DNA from: Sporodiniella umbellata
Taxonomy: Eukaryota > Mucoromycota > Mucoromycetes > Mucorales > Rhizopodaceae
DNA: 30,000 nucleotides
Direction: 5' to 3'
NCBI GenBank assembly: GCA_025677835.1
Contig: JAIXMR010000032.1
Location: 1 to 30,000, forward strand
Position 1 is the first letter of the stretch, and each line of letters begins with the position of its first letter. The position numbers and the translations under genes are program-made. Below are positions 20,395-28,889 of the stretch, in pieces. The notes under the pieces were generated by a model. That model was not told the DNA's origin. It did no database searches and saw only the letters and a program-made list of their open reading frames with translations.

Positions 20395-21768
20395 ATGATG
20401 CTGAAATAAGGTCCGGGCCTTTCCAGAGGTTGATTAGGACCGCGGTGACCAGGATGAGCGCAAAACGGCACCATCGAAAGATGGAGCGAAAGAGATGACG
20501 GATATGAAGCAGGATACGTTGGATAAGACCCTTGGGCATGCTTTCGATGCTATCCGAACTTGTGGGTGGCACCAGGGCTTGTTGAGAGGGGTAAAGATCA
20601 CGTTCGGCATAGTACTGGCTCTGGTCTGGGCCAAACAGCTCTGGTTCGTCTGTGGCGAGCAAGAGCTTCTCAGCCTCCTGCAGGTTCGCACGATTGCCAA
20701 TACCAACCGTGGAAAGCAAAGTATCGAGCGCGTAGTCTGCGGGTGCGCTGCAGAAAAGAGCCAAATGCTTTTCTGTGAGTGAGGCCAGATCGTAAAGTTT
20801 GGCGCAGGTATGTTTGGGTTCTGCCTTGGCCAACGAGAGCTCATCCCTGAGGTTGTCGTTGACAGGCGATAGGATGGGCTCGGCGTGACGCGAGAGGATG
20901 GTCTGGTGCTCTTCCAGACGCTCGTTGAGTTCTCGGACATGCGCTGTCTGTCGCTCGAACGCTTCCTGAAGGGTTTGGTAACCTTGCTGGGTCAGCTCAA
21001 AGCCTTCAAACTCCTTACGAAGCCTGTCGAGGTCTCGTAGCGTCAAGGCTAGCTTTTCTTCCAACGCCCGTTTGGAGCGAACGAGGTAGCCGTTTTCACG
21101 ATGCAGGTCTTCCATCTTACCTGAAAGCTCTTCCAGCAACAGGATATCTTCCTTATGCTGTTGTTCCACCTTCATCTCATACTGTCGGTTGGCTCTCAGC
21201 TGACTCCTCAGCCGCTCCTCTTCCAGCTCCTGTATCTTACTCGCAGCGCTGTCCAGGCTCTTTTGGAGAATCTCGATCTCTGTCTCCAGCTTTCGCTTGT
21301 TTCGTGCATGTGTCTGTTGTGAGGCGGTGGAGTGCTGATGGGTTCGGTCTAGCATGTGCTGGATCTCTTCGTTTTTGTATTGGAGTGATTCAATCATCTT
21401 GTCAAACGCTCGCTTGTTCGATACAAGCCGCATATCATCCTCCCCCTCGTTGAGCTGGGAGACATTCTGTAATAATTTGTCATAGTTTGTCTTTAGGCTC
21501 TGGTTATGTTCTAATAACGATTTTCCAATCTCTGCCACCAGTATTAAGTCTACACTCTCGAGGTTATTTCTATACATACACTGAAGGTGTTACCTTTCTC
21601 CTTTTCTCGAATTGATTTGTATGCGTTTTTTAGTAGCGTCGCTAGTTCTGAGGCTGATTTTTCTGCCATACAAGAGACGTTCGATAGAAAGGAACTTGAA
21701 GATACGGGCGAACAAGGCTCGCTGTAGTGGGTATGTTTTTGAATGTTGGTATCGGGCTGGCTAAGCAT
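20393..21768 (-). CDS. Tail-anchored coiled-coil protein with CC1-box-like motif (candidate dynein adaptor)
   Basis: Two exons (minus strand), 21768-21594 and 21549-20393, give 443 residues. The 44-nt intron has a GTAACA donor and TGTAG acceptor. After splicing, the sequence EKEKDLILVAEIGKSLLEHN (54-73) is continuous. It resembles the CC1 box of BICD, BICDR, TRAK and HAP1-type cargo adaptors (AAxxG followed by LL), with V63-A64-x-x-G67 here. Coiled coil continues with few breaks to about residue 275. A less ordered Ser/Pro-containing part follows, then a single hydrophobic segment (RFALILVTAVLINLW, about 420-434) nine residues from the C-terminus, as in tail-anchored membrane proteins. The start could instead be the internal ATG at 21669. 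The adaptor role is inference from one short motif plus architecture; a golgin or another tethering protein is the main alternative. Confidence 0.78.
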
Positions 21769-21955
21769 TTGGTAATAAGCAAAAAAAAAAAAAAAATAAA
21801 AAAGAATAAAAAAAACAAAAAAAAAAAAAAATAAAAAACGGCTCTGATAAAAGAGAAAGACACCCCAAAAAGAAAATAAACTTATTTATATGAAACAAGT
21901 AAAAACAACAATAATAAACATTCGGAGTTGTGTGTGGGGTAAGCAACTGTTTTCC

Positions 21956-21987
<32 letters not shown>

Positions 21988-22351
21988 TTTTCCACGCCAA
22001 AATGGTTCTGTCAATCAAATATGTTGTATTCAAATTCTTTGTTTGAAATTCCTTATCCTATAAACAACGGCTAGTGTCACCCTCTGTTAAGAAAAACCCT
22101 TAAAAGAACTTCTTTTCGCTCTCACGATGGGGGAGAAAGATGTCATTTTATTGTTGCCCTCACCACGACCTGTGGTTGATTCCCTCCCCCCCCCTTGGAT
22201 TATTCACGTGCAATCCAAAGGTCTCTGTCTGGAGGATTCTTATTGGCTCAATAGCATTCATCTCCCTCCGCTTTTTAATCCTCTTTTTTAATTATTTTTT
22301 TTTTTTTCCTTTCTTTTTTTTTTTCCTTCTCTCTTCTTGTTCTTGAAACCA
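21769..22351. promoter_or_regulatory. Divergent promoter region between the coiled-coil gene and NUS1
   Basis: This spacer serves both starts. It contains A/T homopolymer runs near 21781-21835 and a TC repeat at about 21963-21985. An E-box-like CACGTG sits near 22206, a reverse CCAAT word (ATTGG) near 22239, and long T runs are at 22290-22325. No coding frame is convincing. Regulatory function of the motifs is inferred from their position only. Confidence 0.4.
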
Positions 22352-22695
22352 ATGTCATTCAAGGAAAGATATCCACCACCAGAAAAAAAGCTTTCTAGTC
22401 TATGTCTATTACAGGCAATACAATTAACCTACATTCTGTACACACTACTTTTATCGAGTTATGAATTCTGTCTGGATCAAATGTACCAATGGACTTGTTC
22501 AGTTCAACAGCAGCTTTTGAAGGATCAGCAAGAGCTGACCAAGATACCCAACCATCTCTGCCTACATGTTTCGAACGAATTGGGTCATACTCGAGAAGAA
22601 CAGGATTGGAAGGAGCTTATCAACGATATTTGTTCTGTTTCTTGTTGGGCTTACGAATTAGGCATCAAGGAGATCTCTGTGTTTGATACTTTAGG

Positions 22696-22731
<36 letters not shown>

Positions 22732-23352
22732 GAAATCCGGTGTGTTAAAACAGCGTACGAAAACAGGAGTCTTGAAATCACAGTCTGTTGATGTTCACAA
22801 AAGACAGAGTCAACAACTGAACGAATGGATAAAGCGTCACAGCCAAAGAGAGAAAGTGACAGAGCCATGTAAGAACAGAACCAAGCGATAGAGTCTTTCC
22901 GTTGACTGTTTATTAGACATTCGATTCTCGATTTTATCCAAAGAAGACGGGAAACCACACATGGCATCCGTGGTCCGTCGAATGACCAAGCAAGGCGTGG
23001 ACAGCGTATCCAAGGTGGATATGGCCCTGGTCAATCATGCCATGCACGGTAAAAGAAAATAAGAAAGCTAGCGTATGTATATTAAAACCATAGACTATAG
23101 AAAATACAGTGTCGGATCCTGATCTGATGATTGTCTTTGGTGGCTTTCCTCATCATTACGTTGCTTTAGATGGATACTCACCTTGGCACTTGAAAAATAC
23201 TGAAATCATGTAAGTGATGATTAGAGTAACATTATAAAAATTAAACTCTTGGTTATCTCAGTAACTACAGTCGATGTCGTCAGTTGACTTATCATGGCCT
23301 GTCTCAGTGTTTACGTCGATTTTCCAAATTAGAGCAAAGGTTTGGACACTAA
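22352..23352 (+). CDS. NUS1: NUS1 / NgBR subunit of cis-prenyltransferase (dehydrodolichyl diphosphate synthase)
   Basis: The non-catalytic-fold partner that forms the active dolichol-synthesising enzyme with the catalytic cis-prenyltransferase at the ER. Five exons: 22352-22694, 22767-22868, 22917-23048, 23110-23209, 23262-23352, giving 255 residues, near the length of human NUS1 (293). The N-terminal part has a hydrophobic stretch (LLQAIQLTYILYTLLLSSY) that can anchor the protein. The prenyltransferase-like fold shows IPNHLCLHVSNELG, CWAYELGIKEISVFDTLG and DPDLMIVFGG, then YSPWHLKNTEI. The C-terminus ends EQRFGH, which carries the RxG motif needed for activity in NUS1 and related subunits. 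Intron 1 (22695-22766) begins GTATAT and contains a run of about 25 A. Introns 2-4 are 48, 61 and 52 nt. The intron 1 acceptor was chosen because it restores the family segment; alternatives break frame. Confidence 0.9.
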
Positions 23353-23751
23353 CAAAAAAAAAAAAAAAAAAAAAAGCATAACAGATCTCAAGGCTCTCTT
23401 TGCCTTATACTTTATCCCTCATCCTTGTGTACATATATAAACCCTTCACTTTAAAGAAAATAAATGAAAAAAAAAAAGATGATAGAATTTAGAATTTCCC
23501 CCCCAAAAAAAAAAAAAAGGAACACTGAAAAAGTCTACTTTGACACCCGTCCAATCAAAATGTAGACAAGATAAAAATTTCCCTGAAAATGAAGGAACCA
23601 AAATGGCATGGCAACCGTTGCTAAACGACGTGTAGAATTTTGTTTGACAACTAAAAAAAAAAAAAAAAGAGAGAGAGAGAGAGACCGAATCTGGTTTCTG
23701 AAAAATAAGAAAAAAAAAAAAAAGAGGGAGGAACACAGAAAAGTGATTACG

Positions 23752-23783
<32 letters not shown>

Positions 23784-24155
23784 AGATGGAATACTTTTTT
23801 AAAAAAATAATAATAATAAAAAAAAAAAAAAAAAGGCGGGGAGAAAGTAAAGCTGTGAAAAGAGTAAGCTAAAAATACCTTTTTTTTTTTTTTTTTTTTT
23901 TTTTCTTGAAACAACTTTAAAAGCGTTTTTTTTAATGTATATTTGGCTTTGTTTTCTACTCTCATGTTTCCTTTCCTTTGTCATGCATTTTTTCTTGTAT
24001 ACGCGATTCCTCTTTTTTTTTTTCAAAAAAAAAAAAAAAAAAAAAAAAAAAAGCGCGTTTCGGAGATTGAAGAACGCACTGGGTCTTTTTTTTTTTTTTT
24101 TTTTTTTGAAAAAAATTATTCGTCTCGAAAAAAATAAAGTAGTTGTAATTTTTTG

Positions 24156-24188
<33 letters not shown>

Positions 24189-24195
24189 TAATTTC

Positions 24196-24227
<32 letters not shown>

Positions 24228-24496
24228 AAAAAAAAAAAAAACAAATAAAAAGCGTGCTATAATTTTTCTCCCAAATAATAAAGGCTTTTTTTTTTTTTTT
24301 TTTTAAAAAAAAGAAAAAAAGGATTTTCAGTTACCTTATTTCCCCCCTCCTTTTTTTTTTTTTTTTTTTTTTTTTTGTTTGTTTACCGCCTGTCCTACAA
24401 AAACATGAAAACGCTGCAAACAAACCAAGACGTGAATCAAGTAAATAAAAGATTTTAATTGAATATGTGTGTGTGTGTTTGTGTGTGTGTGTGTAT
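23353..24496. repeat. Homopolymer- and microsatellite-rich spacer
   Basis: Between NUS1 and the next gene lie at least ten A or T runs of about 12-30 nt on either strand, a GA repeat near 23669-23683, a T19A8 junction at 24286-24312 and a GT repeat at 24465-24493. AATAAA at 23459-23464 can serve NUS1. Two copies of TTGTAATTT flank an A run near 24143-24196. Long open frames here are artefacts of the homopolymers (poly-Lys/poly-Phe). No gene is supported. Confidence 0.7.
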
Positions 24497-24967
24497 ATGT
24501 TGACTAAAGGTTGGTTCTTGAAATAGCACATTGAATCGCTAAGGACGAGACTAGGGTTTGCGAAATTCAAGTTAAACAATGGGTGGGAAGATAAGACGTT
24601 GGTGGATGTTGAAAACTATTGGAAAAAGAAGCAGAGAGAATCGATCAAGGATCTGCCCACACCCCGTTTTACACAACAACACATTATCGACAAACACGCT
24701 TCACATCCCAAGCGTATTCGACGACCTAGCAAGACACTACCGAGTCCAATGGGTTCGCCCGAGAAAAGAGCGCGTCGTGAACCGGTCAAGAACTCACTCG
24801 AATATCTTTCCTATGCTATTGCCATGACAGAAAAGGAAAAGCCTTGGACTCGTCATGAACCCAGTCTGTCTATTCCAGACTTACTCGTGAAAGATGAAAC
24901 CCCTTCACCTACCTCGTCTGCTGCTGCTCACACCATGATGATGTTCTTTAATAACAACAGAGCCTAA
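24497..24967 (+). CDS. Small basic protein of unknown family; 5' end uncertain
   Basis: The frame from 24555 to the TAA at 24967 looks coding. It has a charged start (VDVENYWKKKQRESIKDLPT), a basic SPEKRARR segment, a helical NSLEYLSYAIAMTEKEKPW stretch and a Ser/Thr/Pro-rich end. It has no in-frame ATG of its own. A model with a tiny first exon (24497-24509, MLTK) joined across a 45-nt intron (24510-24554, GTTGGT..CTAG) keeps frame and gives 141 residues, but an exon further upstream is equally possible. The basic segment suggests nuclear location. The LEYLSYAIAMTE stretch resembles short helices seen near the ends of some Mucorales regulators, which is only an impression. No family is assigned. 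Confidence 0.48.
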
Positions 24968-25175
24968 AACACATACACACACACAAACACACACACACAC
25001 ACTCTCATCTATGTATATCCACCACTTGTATTCTTTCTGTTGTAAACCCCCCCCCCTTCACCATTCTACATTCATTTATTTATACCTTTCACACACCCCT
25101 TAAATTATTATTCTTATTCTTATTCTTATTACTACTATTCTTATTACTGTCATTCTCACTCTATTTTTTTCTGTA

Positions 25176-25206
<31 letters not shown>

Positions 25207-25264
25207 ACATTGATTGGACAAGAAAGATGCACGGGTCAACAGTTTTGTGTTACGTGTTTTGTTA
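24968..25264. repeat. 3' spacer with CA repeat, TTATTC-type repeat and A30 run
   Basis: This spacer lies between two convergent genes. It holds an interrupted CA repeat (about 24971-25003), a CTTATT tandem (about 25110-25145) and an A run ending near 25202. No coding signal is present. Confidence 0.6.
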
Positions 25265-27708
25265 TTAAGAAAGGGAAGTGGCAAAGAGTTGTTCGGTGGA
25301 AATAAAGCTTTCGGAAGAGATTTGAATGTTTTGACCGATTCTGACATCGAGATCTAGAAGAGGGGTGTGTGTGTGTGTTAATGTGGGACCTACTTTGTTT
25401 GGATGTCTACCTGTGGGTGCACTCTGGCTCAGCTTGCTTGGTTCCTTTTTCTTTCTGGCAAAACCCAAAAGAACCGAACTGGAGCGAGTGGGGGAAAGGA
25501 TGGGTATGTCCGCACTACTGGCCGTCATGATGGACGGACGCTGTGCTTTGGCCAGCAGTCGGGAAGAGGCTGGGCCAACGGGGGCTGTTTTCTTTTTGGC
25601 GGCGGGTATGGGATGGTAGTTTTGAGCATGCTTGATATACGTCGTCAACAGTCCTGAACGTGCTTTGGTGTAGGGCGTTGAAAGTCGCTCGGATCGGAGG
25701 GAGGCTCCTTCAGCATGGATCACTTTGCAAAAAAAAAAAAAAAAAAAAAAAAAAAGGGTCAGTTGTCTTGTAGCTTCTCTTTTTGGCTTACTCTTCAAAG
25801 TCAAGAACGATTTCAATTCATGGTCTTGGAATAACGGTGGACTTGGGATAGGCGGATCAAAACAATCAATCTTTCTATGCTTAATCACTTCCACTCTATA
25901 TTTTCTTATATGAGCACATAAAACCTTTTTTTTTTTTTTTTTTTTTTTTACCGCCATTGTCTTTCATTGCCTACCCGCTCAGGGCGTACAACGATATAGA
26001 CAAATACAAAATTGGAAACAATCATTTTGGGATCAAACGGTTGATCGTCTTCGATAAAGATAATCGAAACAATATCTAATGGCCAATGTCACTTACACAC
26101 ACACACACACTCTCTCTATTTTTTTTTTTTGGGGGGGGTGTTTACCATTGCCAATATACCGTTTCCTAAGTACCTGTTGATCGTCATTCTTTTTAAGAGG
26201 CATGATGGGTGCGACATGAAATGCAATTTCTTTTTCTTTCCATTTGGATACAAACGTATATTCACCTGCTTCATCCGCTATAGACCGTGTTCATCTCTCT
26301 TTTTCTTTTTTTTTTTTTTTTTTATTTGATGATTGAGGGGGAAGAGGAGGCCTCACCTACCTTTTTTATCCAAACCGCCAGCATAACCTCGATAGCCTTT
26401 CAAGGACACTTTATGTCCCATCAGGTTTAAAAAGTCTTGTAGATTTTCTGAACAACCTGTGTTTCGAAACCATGCTTTTTCAGTGGTCTGTCCTCGTTTG
26501 ATATTCAAAACACCAAATTTGTAATGTTCCGGTATCTAATAAAAACGTAAGCATTGTTACACCCTTTTTGTTTCCCTCCAGGTCCTTTACTGCCATTTCA
26601 TCATAACGCAACAAATCCTTTTCTAGTCCAGCTAAACGGGTGGATTCTGCAGAGAGTTCAAGAAAAGACCTCGTTTCTAATTGAGGACATACTGAATAGA
26701 GAGCGGATTGCATCGATTCAATTTCTTTTCTTAAAAAAAAGAAACGTCGACCTTTGTTTTCCAATTGACGTTGGGTCTCTTTTGTTTTCTTGCTACTGAC
26801 ACGATAACAAAGTGATTTCTAGAATACGTTCTTTTAATGGTTCTGTAGCTATACGGAAATAAACACTTACACCTTTACTACGAAGAATAATACGATAATC
26901 GTTTTGTTCCTGTACAATGGTAATGACCATGCCTTGTTCAGCACTCAACAAGGTTATATACGCTTGACCTATAAAATGATGACGAAACCAAGAGGCTTCC
27001 AACATGCTGGTCTCAAGGTCCGTTTGATCGTAATCTTCTATCGTCGGACGATGTCTGAACAACCTGGGGGTTTCCTTGTTAAACTTTTCGGATTCCACAC
27101 AATAACTGGGCGGGGGCGTATAGAGACGTTGGATCGATCTTACTTGTTGTACCTATCATAAAAAAAAAAGGTCAGTGCATGCTCTCATCTATAAAAAACC
27201 CCCCTACCAACAAGGCTTCGGTCGTAGGCTTCTTAAACTCTTGGTGGATTTCACATGCTTTCACTAGAAAATCTAATTCTTCTGCAATTTCTTGAAACAG
27301 ACAGGGGCTCTTGTGAGCCAGTAACAACAGACATTTCTCTTCTAACCGTTGTAGCCAATCCTCTGGGCTCAAAGGCTGGCTGGAAGACGCAATAGAAACA
27401 GACGAACAGGTGGAAGAAGAGGTCGTACTGGGTAAATCCACTGGCCGTTTCGTTGCCTCTTTCGGTTCAAGTCGACCAAAATCCAATGTCGTACGAGGTT
27501 TGCGCTCGGCCGTCTTGGGTAAGGAATAATAAGGTTTGTCTAGATCCGATTTGGATTGATGTTGAATCGCTGGCCGGAGTAAGGCGTTGCTGGATATCGA
27601 AGGTTTAAGCGAAAAAAGTGAGGCTCGTGCAAGTCGTTGAGGAATCTTGCTTGCACGTGATGAAAAACTAGAAAGTCGATTGAATAAAGTCTCGTTGTTG
27701 GATTCCAT
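25265..27708 (-). CDS. RapGAP-domain GTPase-activating protein
   Basis: Predicted to stimulate GTP hydrolysis by a Rap/Rsr1-type small GTPase. Eight exons (minus strand): 27708-27208, 27152-26797, 26729-26591, 26535-26361, 26277-26146, 26075-25952, 25895-25792, 25722-25265. All junctions hold phase and give 662 residues. The Ser-rich N-terminus is followed by LELSAESTRLAGLEKDLL and the RapGAP domain (about 333-520): KFGVLNIKRGQTTEKAWFRN, YRGYAGGLDKK, then KRYIGNDIVSIIFIEDD. The last of these contains the Asn thumb (N434) that supplies catalysis in Rap1GAP. WRVEVIKHRKI and FDPPIPSPP follow, and FLTLKMIHAEGAS appears after splicing. The C-terminal tail is basic and Ser/Pro-rich. Introns 4, 6 and 7 contain long A or T runs. 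The 26730-26796 intron and the last 40 codons, which read through a CA repeat, are the least certain parts. Confidence 0.9.
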
Positions 27709-28889
27709 CTTGTCTTATTGTTTAGGTTTATGTCCAGCATAAAACATTGATTTTATTTTCTTTTCTTTTTTTTTAAAAAAAAACAATAAGTTTAAATAGG
27801 AGAGGCAAAAGAAAAAAAAAAAAAAAAAAAAAAAAGAAAAAATAAAAAAATAAAAAGAAAAATAAATATATATTTATATATTTATAAAAAAAAAAAAAAA
27901 AAAAAAAAAAGAGATCATCTGTAAGGTTGTGTTACTCTGGTTCATACAATTTAGTGAGTACCCTTTTCAAACAAGCCTTTTGCGTAACAGCAAAGAAGCT
28001 TACAAACAAGCTGAGGTTAACAACAAACGTCCCCAAACTTAGCCTGTAGGTTTATCGATCGTCCCTTGGACCAAAATTTATATATCTTTATTAAATAGGC
28101 ATTGAATTGCATAGCGTAAAAAGCATTCAGTAGTGTAACATTAAACTTCCTATAATTACTCGATCTTCTTTTTTTTTTTTCTCCTTTTATTTTACTCTTT
28201 TTGTAAACATGACTTTTACTTTATCAAGTAGCCTTACCCGAGCCTCTTGCTTATTAAAAAAAAAAAAAAAAAAAAAAGATGCGCTGATAACTCCACCCGT
28301 GTCGATCCATGATGTCCTTGGCCTTTGCTTGATTGCCTTTGGTTTCAATAGAACCTGTGCCACCTTGAAAACGATTATTAATGAAAAATTAAACAAAAAG
28401 AAACAGAAACGTCTTGAACTGTTTCCTAGGTCTTTTCCAGATAGAGTTTGATTATTCATCTATTTTAAAAAAGAGTGACAATGATAAAGCAGGGTCTAAG
28501 GACATCGCCACTACGACACATATTAAACCCATACAGGCCTTAAGAAAAAGGATCTCCCCTCCCCCCTTCAGCTGCTTTCAGGCTTTTAAAAACAAAGGAC
28601 GAAATAAATATACATACACTTTTTTTTTTTTTTGGCTTTCAAAACATTCTGGCCTATTAATTCATTAGTCAATAGTTTCCTTTTAATCTATTTTTTAATG
28701 ACTTTAAATACCCCTCTTCCCCCTCTCCTTTTTCTTTTATAAAGTCAATTTTAGAAAACTGGATGAAGCTGTAAAAAGCCTAGACACAACCTTCTTATAA
28801 AAAAAAAGCAGTCTTATGTAACTGTCAGTTTTCTCTATAGAAAAAATTGTCACTGGTTTTTTTTTTTTTTTTTTTTTTTTGACAATTGA
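27709..28889. promoter_or_regulatory. Divergent spacer between RapGAP gene and tRNase Z gene
   Basis: T9A9 lies at 27766-27783, about 60 nt upstream of the RapGAP start. Long A runs lie at about 27810-27835 and 27888-27910. An imperfect palindrome TATATATTTATATATTTATA is near 27866. T runs at 28169, 28621 and 28858-28880 precede the tRNase Z start. The only coding-like part is the small frame at about 28280-28449, listed separately. Confidence 0.45.
28280..28449 (+). other. Possible coding remnant or small exon
   Basis: The open frame after an A run reads ALITPPVSIHDVLGLCLIAF then FNRTCATLKTIINEKLNKKK. It has a pattern of hydrophobic residues that loosely recalls a LisH-type helix pair. A second charged frame (SDNDKAGSKDIATTTHIKPI, from about 28475) follows a possible TTTTAAAAAAG acceptor. 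No start, donor or family is convincing. This is either chance or a relic. Confidence 0.2.

Noticed and set aside
20495..20782. Plus-strand 95-codon frame opposite the coiled-coil gene
   Set aside because: The minus strand gives a long continuous coiled coil with a membrane tail; the plus frame has no recognisable character.
23608..24197. Lys- and Phe-rich frames on both strands
   Set aside because: Artefacts of homopolymer runs.
25331..25370. Possible 40-nt last intron in the RapGAP gene (GTAGGT..TCTAG)
   Set aside because: Removing it shifts the frame into a tail that runs through a T homopolymer; the unspliced tail ends sooner with ordinary composition, though this is not certain.
26818..26879. 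Possible GTAAGT donor at 26871 ending RapGAP exon 2 early
   Set aside because: The nearest phase-compatible acceptor would give a 22-24 nt intron, and the continued frame joins cleanly to the next conserved exon.
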